Source: Mobilicoccus caccae (GTDB lineage: Bacteria > Actinomycetota > Actinomycetes > Actinomycetales > Dermatophilaceae). From it: DNA of 64,000 nucleotides. Made by a program: the position numbers and the translations under genes. Below, piece after piece: positions 10,368-19,619 of this stretch. The stretch lies in contig NZ_BSUO01000001.1 of the NCBI RefSeq assembly GCF_030161635.1, forward strand, positions 3,515,199 through 3,579,198, read 5' to 3'. The notes beneath the pieces were generated by a model that saw nothing but the letters and a program-made list of their open reading frames with translations, made no database searches and was not told where the DNA came from. The stretch's first letter is position 1; the number at the start of each line of letters is the position of its first letter.

Positions 10368-11003
10368 ATGGACACGATCCACATCTCACTGCTGGCTGCA
10401 TCCGCCGTGCTCGTGGCGGCTACCGCGGCGGGTGATGCCGGGCTACGTCGCCGCGGGCGGGACCTGCCGCTCATCGGGTACATCATCGGTGGCGCGCTCG
10501 TCGTGGGGAACGCGGCCTGTCTCCTGCCCACCGCGCCGCGCTGGTACCAGGTGGTCATGCTGTCGCTGTCGCTGGCGGGCTTCGTGTGGTTCTTCATCTC
10601 GGTCGCCTCGGCCACGGAGCGTTCCACCGAGGCGCAGACCGCCTCGCGTGACATCTACGCCGGCCTGATGCCGACCCGCCCGACACCGCCCCGGCCGGCG
10701 CTGCGGGTCGTCCAGGCCACCGTCGTCGACGCACCGGACCGGACGATCGCGGACACGCCGACCGCCACGCAGGAGACCTTCGCCGCGCATTCGCCCGCCG
10801 GCAGCCGCGCGACGACCGGATCCACGTACGTCGCCGCCGACATCGGCACCTACATCGACGCCCGCGGCACCCGCCGCACCCACGGCCGGCACGTCGCCCG
10901 CACCCACGACCGCACCGACCCGACCGAGCGCTTCCTCCGCCTCGCGGACGCCTACTCGATCGAGCGCGGACCCCGCAGCCTCGGCCGCTCCTCGCTGGCC
11001 TGA
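10368..11003 (+). CDS. small membrane protein with basic C-terminal tail, unknown function
   Basis: 211 residues, not recognised. Three hydrophobic segments are predicted at about residues 3-22, 32-52 and 58-80. A long soluble tail follows, Thr/Pro-rich and then Arg/His/Thr-rich (GTRRTHGRHVARTHDRTDPTE), which is likely disordered. The ATG at 10368 follows GGGGG at good spacing. The gene stands alone between two hairpins. The frame has normal third-position GC and a plausible membrane topology, so I treat it as real; a function cannot be given. Confidence 0.6.
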   Translation: MDTIHISLLAASAVLVAATAAGDAGLRRRGRDLPLIGYIIGGALVVGNAACLLPTAPRWYQVVMLSLSLAGFVWFFISVASATERSTEAQTASRDIYAGLMPTRPTPPRPALRVVQATVVDAPDRTIADTPTATQETFAAHSPAGSRATTGSTYVAADIGTYIDARGTRRTHGRHVARTHDRTDPTERFLRLADAYSIERGPRSLGRSSLA

Positions 11004-11091
11004 CCCGCGACGCCCGGTCCACACCTGCGACCGCGGCGTCCCACCGACCCCCTCCGGCGCCACCCCCTCGGCGCCACCCTGTGAAGAAAGC

Positions 11092-11124
11092 GACGGGGCG
11101 GAGCTCATCGAGCCCCGCCCCGTC
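11092..11124. terminator. bidirectional terminator
   Basis: A 15-bp stem with one mismatch (left arm 11092-11106, right arm 11110-11124) and a 3-nt loop between the convergent small membrane protein gene and putP. Confidence 0.75.
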
Positions 11125-11171
11125 GTTCCTGTGCGCCCGTCGATTCCTGTGCTCCACGTGGCGCGTGACCC

Positions 11172-12692
11172 TCAGGCCTGCTTTTCCTCGGCCTTGATCT
11201 CGTGGCCGAGCGTGCGCATCGCGTCGAACTCACCCTCCAGCGCCTCGTTGCGCCGGTAGGTCATCATGCTGACGACGACCGCCACCAGCAGGTTGAGCGC
11301 GAACCCGGGCACGATCTCGTACAGACCGAACAGCGGATCCTCGCGCGTGCCGCCCCACGTCGAGCTCGGACCCCAGAAGCCGACGGTCAGGGCACCGACG
11401 ATCATGCCCGACAGAGCTCCCTGCCACGTGAGCTTGCGCCAGTACAGCGACAGCAACACGATCGGGCCGAGGGCTCCACCGAAACCGGCCCAGGCGAACG
11501 ACACGAGCCGGAGGATCGTGGCGTTCTGCTCCCATGCCAACCACCCGGCGATGAGCGCGACCACCAGCACCGCGAGACGTCCGAGCAGCACGTTGCGGGT
11601 GTCGCTGCTCGCCTTGCCGAACGCCCGGTAGATGTCCTCGACCAGCGCGGATGAGGTCACGATGAGCTGGCTGCTCATCGTGCTCATGATCGCGGCCAGC
11701 ACGGCGGCGAGCATGAACCCGGCGATGATCGGGTGGAACAGGATCTGACCCATGCGGATGTACACCGTCTCGGGGTCGGTGATGGCCAGTTCGGGGTGCT
11801 GCCGGAAGTAGGTGAGGCCGACCAGCGCCGTGCAGATCGCGCCGGTCACCGAGAAGATCATCCAGCCGATCCCGATGCGCCGACCCGCGACCGCCTCGTC
11901 CGCGGACCGCAGCGCCATGAACCTCGTGATGATGTGCGGCTGCCCGAAGTAGCCGAGTCCCCAGGCCAGCGAGGAGACGACGCCGACGACCGTGGCTCCC
12001 TGCACCAGCGACAGGAAGTCGGGGTCGACGGCCCGCACGGTGGAGGACACCTCGCCCAGACCGCCGACGACGAACAGGCCGACCAGCGGCACCGCGACGA
12101 GGGCGGCGACCATCATCACGCCCTGCAGGAAGTCGGTGTAGCTGACGGCGAGGAACCCGCCGAACAGCGTGTAGGCCACCGTCACCGCCGAGATGACGAG
12201 CAGGCCCTCCTCATAGGAGCGGCCGAACGAGCTCTGGTAGAAGACGCCGCTGGCCGTCATGCCGGAGCTGACGTAGAACGTGAAGAACACGAGGATGATC
12301 ACGGCCGACGTCATGCGCAGCGCGCGCGAGCGGTCGTGCAACCGGTTCTCGAAGAAGCTGGGGACCGTGATGGAGTCGTTGGCGACCTCGGAGTAGGCGC
12401 GCAGGCGCGGCGCCACCCACTTCCAGTTGGCCCACGCGCCGACGGTGAGGCCGACGGCGATCCACGACTCCACGAGTCCCGAGGCGTAGATGGCGCCGGG
12501 CAGGCCCATGAGCAGCCAGCCCGACATGTCCGAGGCACCGGCCGACAGGGCGGCGACGCTCGGAGGAAGATCACGGCCGCCGAGCATGTAGTCGCCGAGA
12601 TCGTGGGTGCGGCGGTAGCTGTACCAGCCGACCAGCAGCATGGCCACGAGGTACACGACCATCGTGGCGATCTGCCAGGCAAGTGGGCTCAT
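11172..12692 (-). CDS. putP: sodium/proline symporter PutP
   Basis: Sodium:solute symporter family protein of 506 residues with about 13 hydrophobic helices. PutP features include GGRDLPPSVAALSAGASDMSGWL, in the region that binds sodium and proline in E. coli PutP, and GVFYQSSF and SYTDFLQGVMM further on. It imports proline coupled to sodium. The ATG at 12692 has a strong CCAGGAGGCCC ribosome site. It is transcribed away from the flavohaemoglobin gene across a ~250 bp divergent region. The C-terminal tail is charged. I see no proline-utilisation enzyme genes nearby. Confidence 0.92.
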   Translation of the reverse strand: MSPLAWQIATMVVYLVAMLLVGWYSYRRTHDLGDYMLGGRDLPPSVAALSAGASDMSGWLLMGLPGAIYASGLVESWIAVGLTVGAWANWKWVAPRLRAYSEVANDSITVPSFFENRLHDRSRALRMTSAVIILVFFTFYVSSGMTASGVFYQSSFGRSYEEGLLVISAVTVAYTLFGGFLAVSYTDFLQGVMMVAALVAVPLVGLFVVGGLGEVSSTVRAVDPDFLSLVQGATVVGVVSSLAWGLGYFGQPHIITRFMALRSADEAVAGRRIGIGWMIFSVTGAICTALVGLTYFRQHPELAITDPETVYIRMGQILFHPIIAGFMLAAVLAAIMSTMSSQLIVTSSALVEDIYRAFGKASSDTRNVLLGRLAVLVVALIAGWLAWEQNATILRLVSFAWAGFGGALGPIVLLSLYWRKLTWQGALSGMIVGALTVGFWGPSSTWGGTREDPLFGLYEIVPGFALNLLVAVVVSMMTYRRNEALEGEFDAMRTLGHEIKAEEKQA

Positions 12693-12873
12693 CGGGCCTC
12701 CTGGTGGGTTCGGAATCGAGGTGGATCGGACGGATGGTGCGGGAGTCGACGGGGCACGGGTGATGTCGACCGGTGTGCAAGAGGCCGGTGGATGCCTCGA
12801 TCGCTGGACACTACTCCCATCCCACTGACGTCAGGGTCTGGACGCCTGGTGGGGCACAGCGCGTACTCTGTCC

Positions 12874-12902
12874 TTGTTTTTCACGCTACTTCCCGTTCAA
12901 AT
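12874..12902 (+). promoter_or_regulatory. candidate promoter of flavohaemoglobin gene
   Basis: TTGTTT (12874-12879) and TCAAAT (12897-12902) are 17 bp apart in an AT-rich island within a GC-rich divergent region, giving a 5' leader of about 37 nt. No clear NsrR-type site was recognised. Confidence 0.35.
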
Positions 12903-12945
12903 GAATGTGGGAGCGGTCCGCATACCCCGACCGGAGGCTTCACCA

Positions 12946-14163
12946 GTGCTTTCACAGCAGTCCACCGAGGTCGTCAAGGCCACCGCCGGCGTCGTCGCCG
13001 AGCACGCCGTCGAGATCACCTCGCGGTTCTACCCGCACATGTTCGAGGCTCACCCCGAGCTCCTCGACATCTTCAACCGCGCCGACCAGGAGCTCGGTGA
13101 GCAGGCCCAGGCGCTGGCGGCCTCGGTCGTCGCGTACGCGGTGCACCTCATCGACCCCGATTCGCCGTCGTTCGAGCCGGTGCTGCAGCGCATCGCCCAC
13201 AAGCACGTCTCGCTCGGCATCACCGCGCCGCAGTACACGATCGTCGGACACCACCTCATGTGGGCCATCGGCGACGTGCTCGGCGACGCCGTCACGCCCG
13301 AGATCGCCGCCGCGTGGGACGAGGTCTACTGGCTCTTCGCGCTGCAGCTCGTGGCCGAGGAGGCCAAGCTCTACGCGCAGCACGGCCTCGACCCCGAGAA
13401 CCCGTGGCGCGACTACCGGGTCACCGACCGGATCGACGAGGTCGGCGTCGACGAGAGCGCCGAGGTCGTCACGTTCGTGCTCGCCCCGGTCGACGGCGGC
13501 GAGGTGCCCGCGCACAGCGCCGGCCAGTACGTCACGGTCAACCCCGTCCTCACCGACGGTGGCACCCAGCCGCGGCAGTACACGATCTCCTCCGGCCCCA
13601 AGTCGACGACGCTGCAGATCACGGTCCGCCGGGTGCGCGGCGTGGACGGCGCCCCGGACGGGCTCGTGTCCAACCACCTCATCGACAACTGCCCGGAGGG
13701 GACGGTCATCCCCGTCTCCGTGCCGTGTGGCGACGTCGTCCTCGACGACTCCAGCGACCCGTTGGTGCTGGTCAGCGCCGGGGTCGGCATCACCCCGATG
13801 GCCGCCATCGTCGACGACCTCGCGGACCGGGCCCCGAAGCGTCCGGTGCTCATGGTCCACGCGGACGCCTCCGCCGGACGCCACCCGCTGTACGACACGG
13901 TGTCGGCGAGCGCAGGGCGGCTGGAGTCGGTCGGCTCGCACCTCTGGTACGAGGACCTCGAGGGCGCCGCCGAGCGTGGCGCGGTCGAGGGTCTGATGGA
14001 CCTCACCGACGTCGAGGTGCCGGAGAACGCGACCGTCTTCATGTGCGGCCCGCTGCCGTTCATGCGCACCGTGCGCCGCAGCCTCCTCGACAAGGGAGTC
14101 TCCGGCGAGCGCATCCGCTACGAGGTCTTCGGCCCCGACCTGTGGGCCCAGAACCCCAACTGA
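12946..14163 (+). CDS. hmp: flavohaemoglobin / nitric oxide dioxygenase
   Basis: Oxidises NO to nitrate using O2 and NAD(P)H. I start at the GTG at 12946 because GGAGG lies 8 nt upstream; this gives 405 residues, close to the family length. The globin domain (about 1-135) has Tyr29 (B10), Phe43 (CD1) and proximal His87 in HKHVSLGI. The FAD domain (about 150-260) shows RQYTISSGP. The NAD domain (about 265-400) shows VSAGVGITPM and FMCGPLPFMR. All key residues are present, so the protein should be active. It lies divergent from putP and has its own candidate promoter. A 36-bp perfect palindrome follows the stop. Confidence 0.93.
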   Translation: MLSQQSTEVVKATAGVVAEHAVEITSRFYPHMFEAHPELLDIFNRADQELGEQAQALAASVVAYAVHLIDPDSPSFEPVLQRIAHKHVSLGITAPQYTIVGHHLMWAIGDVLGDAVTPEIAAAWDEVYWLFALQLVAEEAKLYAQHGLDPENPWRDYRVTDRIDEVGVDESAEVVTFVLAPVDGGEVPAHSAGQYVTVNPVLTDGGTQPRQYTISSGPKSTTLQITVRRVRGVDGAPDGLVSNHLIDNCPEGTVIPVSVPCGDVVLDDSSDPLVLVSAGVGITPMAAIVDDLADRAPKRPVLMVHADASAGRHPLYDTVSASAGRLESVGSHLWYEDLEGAAERGAVEGLMDLTDVEVPENATVFMCGPLPFMRTVRRSLLDKGVSGERIRYEVFGPDLWAQNPN

Positions 14164-14177
14164 CGCGCAACGAAGAA

Positions 14178-14213
14178 CGCCGAGACCGCCGCCTATAGGC
14201 GGCGGTCTCGGCG
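14178..14213. terminator. 36-bp palindrome with CCTATAGG core
   Basis: A 16-bp perfect stem with a TATA loop; the whole element is palindromic. It lies between hmp and the convergent FKBP gene and should terminate both. Its layout (GAGACCGCCG...TATA...CGGCGGTCTC) matches the hairpin at 33952 and resembles that at 51858. Confidence 0.8.
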
Positions 14214-14230
14214 TCAGTGGATTCGGTCTC

Positions 14231-14599
14231 TTACGCGACGTCGACCAGGTCGACGACGAACACCAGGGTCTCGTTGGGCTTGATCGCGCCACCGGCACCG
14301 CGGGCGCCGTAGCCGAGCTCCGGCGGGATCGTGATGCGGCGACGTCCGCCGACCTTCATCCCGACGATGCCGTCCTCCCAGCCCTTGATGACCATGCCCT
14401 GTCCCAGCGGGAACCTCAGGGGCTCGCCGCGGTCGTAGCTGCTGTCGAACTCCGCCCGGGTGGACCACGCGACCCCGACGTAGTGCGCCGCGACGGTGTG
14501 GCCATGCGCGGCCTCCTGGCCCGACCCCTCGGTCAGGTCCTCCAGCAGCAGTTCGGTGGGGGCGTCGCCCTCGGGAATGGTGACGTTCGGCTTGTCCAT
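14231..14599 (-). CDS. FKBP-type peptidyl-prolyl cis-trans isomerase
   Basis: Folding catalyst of 122 residues, single FKBP domain. Motifs include GHTVAAHYVG, FDSSYDRGEP, PLGQGMVIKGWEDGI, IPPELGYG and LVFVVDLV, covering the conserved proline-binding pocket. No signal peptide is seen, so it is probably cytoplasmic. The ATG at 14599 is preferred over upstream in-frame starts because a TAAGGT box lies 7 nt before it, fitting a leaderless mRNA. It is downstream of pepN on the same strand, but 72 bases away and with its own -10 box. Confidence 0.92.
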   Translation of the reverse strand: MDKPNVTIPEGDAPTELLLEDLTEGSGQEAAHGHTVAAHYVGVAWSTRAEFDSSYDRGEPLRFPLGQGMVIKGWEDGIVGMKVGGRRRITIPPELGYGARGAGGAIKPNETLVFVVDLVDVA

Positions 14600-14606
14600 G
14601 CACGCC

Positions 14607-14612
14607 ACCTTA
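14607..14612 (-). promoter_or_regulatory. -10 box (TAAGGT) of FKBP gene, leaderless
   Basis: TAAGGT followed by 7 nt and the ATG on the minus strand. This supports both the chosen start and a leaderless transcript. Confidence 0.45.
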
Positions 14613-14671
14613 GGGGCGAGGGACCTGAGCCCACGACCCCCACCACCCGTCACTGGAACCGGCGGGAGCCT

Positions 14672-17296
14672 CTACCCCGCCGCCTGGGCCCGCAGGGCGC
14701 GCTCGAGCAGAGCCAGTTGCTCGACGACGAGACGCCGGAGCGCCGCCGGGGCGTCCTCGTGGTCGCCGAGCCAGGTGCGCAGCGCGACGACGACCGGCTG
14801 CTCCTCCACGCCCTGCCCCTCGGTCAGGTCGCCGCCGAGGAAGAAGCCGTCCACCATGCGGGTCGCGATCTCCTGGCTGCGGGACTGCCAGAAGGGCAGC
14901 AGCGCGTCGAGGTACCGCTGCAGATACGACTCGGTGAGGGGTCCGTGACCCGGCGTCGAGAATCCGGTGGTGTAGGCCGTGACGTCGTCGTTGGACACGT
15001 CCGGATCCTCCAGCACGGCCGTGAACGCCCGCTCCTTGGTCGCCGCGTCGGGCCGCGAGGACTGCACGGTGAGGTGCCGGATCCGCGCCGGCGAGCCGGT
15101 GTCCCGCTGCCGCTCGGCGTCGATGTCCGCCTCGCTTGCGTGCCCGGTGGCGACCAGCGCCCGCCAGAGTCCCCACCGCATCATCGAGTCCATCGCGAGC
15201 CCGTCGACGACGTCGGTGCCCTCGAGCAGCGCACGGATCTCCGTCGCGCGTGCGTCGCAGGACAGGGCCGCGATCACGAAGGTCCGGGCGAACACGATCT
15301 GGGTGCTCGATCCGGGCTCGGCCGCCCGCATCTGCTCGGCGGACAGGTCGAGGATGCGGCGGACCAGCTCCTCGCGACGCTCGGTGGGCGCGTAGGACCG
15401 AGCCGCCGTGAGCGCGTTGCCCAGGGCCGCCGTCAGCAGCCCGACGTGTGACTCGGTCGGCGCGTGACGGCAGACGAGGTCGACGAAATCGGACGCCGGC
15501 AGGAGCGCGTCGCGGCAGGCGTTCCACAGGGCCGACCACACGCAGGCCCGCGTGAGCGAGGACTCGATCGCGAACGTGCCGCGGATCGTCTCCAGGCTGC
15601 GCTCGTCCAACCGGACCTTGGCGTAGGTGAGGTCGTCGTCGTTGACCAGGATCAACGCGGGCGCCGGGAGTCCGGTCGCCTCCTCCACGAGCGTCCGCTC
15701 GCCGGTGACGTCGAGTTCGAGGCGGGCACGCCGGCGCAGCACGCGGCGGCCTTCGTCGCCGTCGCCGACTCCCTCGCCGTCGAGGTCGTAGAGGCCGACG
15801 ACCAGCCGGTGATCGCGCCACACGTCTCCGTCCGCACCGGACCCGGCCTGCTCGACGACCAGTTCGGCGATCGTGCCGTCGTCGGCGAGGCTCACCCGGG
15901 GCGTGAGTTCGGAGACGCCGGTCGTGTGCAGCCACTGCTCGACCCACGGCCCCAGCTCGCGCCCGGAGGCCTCTTCCAGCGTGGCGAGCAGGTCGGGCAG
16001 GGTCGTCGAGCCGAACGCGTGCCGGGCGAAGTAGCGCCGCGCGCCCTCGTAGAACTCCTCCTCACCCACGTACGCCGCGAGTTGCTTGAGCACGCTCGCG
16101 CCCTTGGCGTAGGTGATGCCGTCGAAGTTCTGCCGGGCCGCCTCGATGTCGGGGATGTCGGCGACGATCGGGTGCGTCGTCGGCAACTGGTCCTGCTCGT
16201 ACGCCCACGCCTTGCGCCGCACGCAGAACGGCGTCCACGCGTCGGTGAAGTCGGTGGCGAGCGCGTTGGCGGCGGTGCCCATGTAGTCGGCGAAGGACTC
16301 CTTGAGCCACAGCTCGTCCCACCAGCGGGGCGTGACGAGGTCGCCGAACCACATGTGCGACATCTCGTGCATGAGGGTGTTGGAGCGGCCCTCGTACTGC
16401 GAGCGCGTGGCGGCCGACTCGTACACGTACGCCTGGTCGGAGAACGTGACCAGGCCCGGGTTCTCCATCGCGCCGAGGTTGTACTCGGGCACGAAGATCT
16501 GGTCGTACTTGCCCCAGGGGTAGGGATAGGCGAACGCGGTGTCGAAGTGGTCGAGGCCGGCCTTGGTGAGTTCGAAGAGGTTCTCGGGGTCGAAGGCGGC
16601 GGCCAGGGACTCCCGGCAGAGCAACGCGAGCGGCACCCGCAGGTGGCTGCCGTCCGCGACGGTGCGGCTCCACTCGTCGTCCCACCGGCGGTAGGGCCCG
16701 GCGATGACGCAGGTGAGGTAGGTTGACTGCGGCGGGGTCGTCGCGAACGTGCGGCGCGAGCACCGCAGGCCGGCGCGGTTGGCGGGGCTCTCCTCGCGGG
16801 CGATCTCGGCGCCGTTGCTGCGGATCTCCCAGTCGTCCGGGCCGGTGACGACGAACGTGAACGGGGCCTTGAGGTCGGGCTGCTCGAAGCACGCGAAGAC
16901 CCGGCGCGAATCGGAGGGCTCGTACTGCGTGTACAGGTAGACGCGGTCGTCGGCCGGGTCGACGAAGCGGTGCATGCCCTCGCCCGACCGTGAGTAACGC
17001 GCCCGCCCGCGCACCGTGACGGCGCACGGCGCGCCCGCCGGGACGTCCACGCGGACGCGGGCTCCGTCGGCGTCGACGTCGCGGGCCTGCCCGTCCACGT
17101 CCACGCCCGTGACCTCGCCGATGAAGTCGAGCACGATGTGCCCCGAGGCGCTGCTCAGGTCGATCGTCGTCACCGAGGAGAACGTCGCCTCCTGCGGGTC
17201 GGTCGCGTCGGACACGTCCAGTTCGACCCGGTAGGAGGTCAAGGTCACGTCGGCGCTGCGGTGGGCGCACTCCGCACGGGTGAGGTTGGTGTCCAT
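14672..17296 (-). CDS. pepN: aminopeptidase N (M1 family metallopeptidase)
   Basis: Zinc aminopeptidase of 874 residues releasing N-terminal amino acids. The GAMEN substrate-binding motif is near residue 272 and the HEMSH zinc motif near 309, with the third ligand Glu in WLKESFADYM. The N-terminal beta domain and C-terminal ERAP1-like helical domain are both present. The reading frame runs open upstream, but the true start is the ATG at 17296 (MDTNLTRAECAH), which matches actinobacterial PepN N-termini and has a TACCTT box 7 nt upstream. No signal peptide is seen, so the enzyme is cytoplasmic. Confidence 0.95.
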   Translation of the reverse strand: MDTNLTRAECAHRSADVTLTSYRVELDVSDATDPQEATFSSVTTIDLSSASGHIVLDFIGEVTGVDVDGQARDVDADGARVRVDVPAGAPCAVTVRGRARYSRSGEGMHRFVDPADDRVYLYTQYEPSDSRRVFACFEQPDLKAPFTFVVTGPDDWEIRSNGAEIAREESPANRAGLRCSRRTFATTPPQSTYLTCVIAGPYRRWDDEWSRTVADGSHLRVPLALLCRESLAAAFDPENLFELTKAGLDHFDTAFAYPYPWGKYDQIFVPEYNLGAMENPGLVTFSDQAYVYESAATRSQYEGRSNTLMHEMSHMWFGDLVTPRWWDELWLKESFADYMGTAANALATDFTDAWTPFCVRRKAWAYEQDQLPTTHPIVADIPDIEAARQNFDGITYAKGASVLKQLAAYVGEEEFYEGARRYFARHAFGSTTLPDLLATLEEASGRELGPWVEQWLHTTGVSELTPRVSLADDGTIAELVVEQAGSGADGDVWRDHRLVVGLYDLDGEGVGDGDEGRRVLRRRARLELDVTGERTLVEEATGLPAPALILVNDDDLTYAKVRLDERSLETIRGTFAIESSLTRACVWSALWNACRDALLPASDFVDLVCRHAPTESHVGLLTAALGNALTAARSYAPTERREELVRRILDLSAEQMRAAEPGSSTQIVFARTFVIAALSCDARATEIRALLEGTDVVDGLAMDSMMRWGLWRALVATGHASEADIDAERQRDTGSPARIRHLTVQSSRPDAATKERAFTAVLEDPDVSNDDVTAYTTGFSTPGHGPLTESYLQRYLDALLPFWQSRSQEIATRMVDGFFLGGDLTEGQGVEEQPVVVALRTWLGDHEDAPAALRRLVVEQLALLERALRAQAAG

Positions 17297-17303
17297 GCCG
17301 GTC

Positions 17304-17309
17304 AAGGTA
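17304..17309 (-). promoter_or_regulatory. -10 box (TACCTT) of pepN, leaderless
   Basis: TACCTT, 7 nt, ATG on the minus strand. Fits leaderless transcription and supports the start at 17296. Confidence 0.4.
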
Positions 17310-17409
17310 CCGCTCACCCTGTGAGGGGCGCCCTCGGTTTCGGCGGGAGCCGGGTGTGGGGAGGCCTCCGGCCGGCAGCAGCCCTCATGCGCGCCGACGG
17401 CCACGCCCG

Positions 17410-17415
17410 TAGGCT
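17410..17415 (+). promoter_or_regulatory. -10 box (TAGGCT) of LOG gene, leaderless
   Basis: TAGGCT lies 7 nt before the ATG at 17423. The nearby GGAGG is only 2 nt from the ATG, too close for a normal ribosome site, which favours leaderless translation. Confidence 0.4.
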
Positions 17416-17422
17416 GGAGGAT

Positions 17423-17998
17423 ATGCGCAGTGTCTGTGTCTTCTGCGGTTCCAGCCCCGGTGACGACCCCCGGTACCTCGAGGCCGCCACCGCACTCGGC
17501 GACGAGCTGGCCCGCCGCGGCATGAGGCTCGTCTACGGCGGCGCGTCCGTCGGGCTCATGGGTGCCTTGGCCGACGCCGTCCTCGCCGGGGGTGGCGAGG
17601 TGGTCGGGGTGATCCCCGAACACCTGGTGTCCTCGGAGATCGCCCATCCCGGCCTGACGGAGTTGCACGTCACCAACTCGATGCACGAACGCAAGGCGAT
17701 CATGGCCGAGACCTCCGACGGGTTCGTCGCCCTCCCGGGCGGATTCGGGACCCTGGAGGAGCTCGTGGAGATCCTCACCTGGAACCAGCTGGGCCTCATC
17801 GCCAAACCCGTCGGTCTGCTCAACACCCTCGGTTTCTACGACCGGCTCACCTCGTTCTTCGGGCACTGCGTGTCGCAGGGATTCATCCGCGCCCCGCACC
17901 TCGGCCTCTACACGATCGATCCCGAACCGAGTTCCCTGATCGAGGCCATGACCAACCATGTGCCGACCACGACGCCGAAGTGGAAGGACCGCAGCTGA
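17423..17998 (+). CDS. LOG family protein (Rossman fold nucleotide-binding)
   Basis: 191 residues of the LOG/TIGR00730 family. Characterised members hydrolyse nucleoside 5'-monophosphates to free base plus ribose 5-phosphate, including cytokinin riboside monophosphates. The N-terminus VCVFCGSSPG forms the first beta strand and loop. The signature PGGFGTLEE is at about residues 105-113, and an upstream ERKAIM segment supplies the conserved Arg. The start at 17423 matches family N-termini and sits 7 nt after a -10 box. It is followed within 25 bases by the inositol-phosphatase-like gene on the same strand. The physiological substrate here is unknown. Confidence 0.9.
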   Translation: MRSVCVFCGSSPGDDPRYLEAATALGDELARRGMRLVYGGASVGLMGALADAVLAGGGEVVGVIPEHLVSSEIAHPGLTELHVTNSMHERKAIMAETSDGFVALPGGFGTLEELVEILTWNQLGLIAKPVGLLNTLGFYDRLTSFFGHCVSQGFIRAPHLGLYTIDPEPSSLIEAMTNHVPTTTPKWKDRS

Positions 17999-18020
17999 GG
18001 CGATGTGAGACGGTGGGTGC

Positions 18021-18805
18021 GTGGACACCCAAGCCGTTCTCGACCTGATGCGCGAGGTCGCTGCAGAGGTCATCACCCCCGCTTCCGGGCCCTCGGATCG
18101 GGTGAGGTGATGGAGAAGAAGCCCGGCGATCTGGTCACGGTCGCCGATCACGAGGCGGAGCAACTCATCACCGAGGCCCTCTTACGCGACGATCCACACG
18201 TCCTCGTCGTGGGCGAGGAGGCCACGGCGGCCGACCCCGACCTCCCCAAGGCCCTGGCGGGCGCGGGTCACGCGTTCACCGTCGACCCGGTCGACGGCAC
18301 CAAGAACTTCGTCAACGGCTCGCCCGATCACGCGGTCATGCTCGCCGAACTCCGCGACGGGGAGCCCGTGCGCGCCTGGATCCTCCACCCCGCCCACGAC
18401 GTCGCCTACGTCGCCGAGAAGGGCGCCGGCGTCTACCGCGACGGAGTCCGGCTGCCCGCCATGAGCGTTCCCGCCGACGGACTCACGGTGTGCACCTCCA
18501 GCCCCTCCCTCGAAGGGCGCCACGGCACACTCGATCTCGGCCCCACCGCCTGGAGTTGCGGCATCGACTACCCGTGGCTGCTGGAGGGCCGGGCCCACGC
18601 CCTGCACTACACCCGCGGCCTGCCGTGGGACCACGCGCCCGGATCCCTGATGACCGAGGAACTCGGCGGCGTCGTGCGGTTCCTCGACGGCACCCGATAC
18701 GGGGTGGCCGACGGGGCACGCGGCCGGACGGGGCTGTTGGCGGCCGCCTCCCCCGATGCCTGGGACGAGATCGCCCCGCAGCTCGCCGACCTGCGCCGCG
18801 GCTGA
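18021..18805 (+). pseudogene. inositol monophosphatase family protein, frameshifted near its start
   Basis: Mg-dependent phosphatase of the IMPase/FIG superfamily. The main part carries GDLVTVADHEAE, GEEA, DPVDGTKNF and PWDHAPGSLM, the metal-binding set. The N-terminus lies in another frame: from GTG 18021 the protein reads VDTQAVLDLMREVAAEVITP, then at the CCCCC run at 18076-18080 the frame must lose one base to continue as RFRALGSGEVMEKKPGD. One extra C would give one continuous ORF of about 261 residues, a normal family length. I read this as a homopolymer base missing from the assembly or a very recent mutation. As sequenced, only an N-terminally altered protein from ATG 18110 or the upstream frame at 18005 could be made. 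Confidence 0.85.
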
Positions 18806-18848
18806 GGCGAACTCAGGCGGCCACGCGAACTCGGGCGGACTCCGGCGA

Positions 18849-19619
18849 TCAGAACGGCGCGAGCAGGCACGTCATCGTGCCCTCGCGCTTCTCGAACTCG
18901 CTGATGTCGACGAGGACCGGCTCGTACCCGAGGTCGGCGATGGTCCGGGCCGACCCCGGCGCGCTGGCCGCCACGAGCACCGCGCCTCCCCCGAGCGGAA
19001 AGGCGTGCGCCCCACCGCGTTCGGGCACCGGCACGAAGTCCTCGAACACCGACGGGTCGTCGACCAGGGGCGGGTGGCCGAGGACCGTGCCGCACGGCAG
19101 CGCCGTCACACCCGAGTTGAGCTGCACCGACTTGTGCAGCGGGACGGGGACGACCTCGAGCCCCGAGGCCTCCAGCGTCCTGGTCACCTGCGCCAGCCCC
19201 GCACGGTTGGTCCGCACGCCCACGCCGACGTAGACGACGTCCCCGACGCGCACGAGGTCACCACCGTCGACCGTCCCCGGACGGCGGATCGGCACCACGC
19301 GAACATGCCTGGACGCCAGCGTCCGCCGGATCGCGGCCCGCTCCGGGCGACGTGACTCCACCGCCGACCGGGTGAGGATGACCCGGCCGCCCACGGAGAC
19401 CGCGGCGTCGCCGACGAACACCCCGTCGGGGCACGGCGGATCACCCTCGTGTCCCTCGACGACGACGACCTCCCACCCCGCCGCGGACACCGCCTCGCGC
19501 ACGTCGCGCCACTGGGCCATCGCGCGCTCGAGGTCGACCGGCTCGCGGTCGATGAGCGAGACGACGGCCCCACCCAGACCGGGCTCGGGAGGCCTCATCA
19601 AGGCCCGGCGGCGCATCAT
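18849..19619 (-). CDS. DDAH-like amidinotransferase-fold hydrolase
   Basis: 256 residues of the guanidino-group modifying family, closest to dimethylarginine dimethylaminohydrolase (citrulline-forming). Seen are TVDGGDLV with the conserved acidic residues, the catalytic His in PLHKSVQLNSGV, and the catalytic Cys near the C-terminus in GTMTCLLAPF. The start is ATG 19619, or the adjacent ATG 19616; in-frame sequence further upstream is Arg-rich and unlike the family. No signal peptide is seen. Substrates could be methylated arginines or another guanidino compound. It converges on the inositol-phosphatase-like gene. Confidence 0.85.
   Translation of the reverse strand: MMRRRALMRPPEPGLGGAVVSLIDREPVDLERAMAQWRDVREAVSAAGWEVVVVEGHEGDPPCPDGVFVGDAAVSVGGRVILTRSAVESRRPERAAIRRTLASRHVRVVPIRRPGTVDGGDLVRVGDVVYVGVGVRTNRAGLAQVTRTLEASGLEVVPVPLHKSVQLNSGVTALPCGTVLGHPPLVDDPSVFEDFVPVPERGGAHAFPLGGGAVLVAASAPGSARTIADLGYEPVLVDISEFEKREGTMTCLLAPF

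Noticed and set aside
12826-12833. TGACGTCA palindrome between putP and hmp
   Set aside because: An 8-bp palindrome is too short to call an operator without other copies or a known regulator.
17297-18163. N-terminal extension of aminopeptidase N to 18163
   Set aside because: It runs antisense through the LOG gene; the family N-terminus and a -10 box place the start at 17296.
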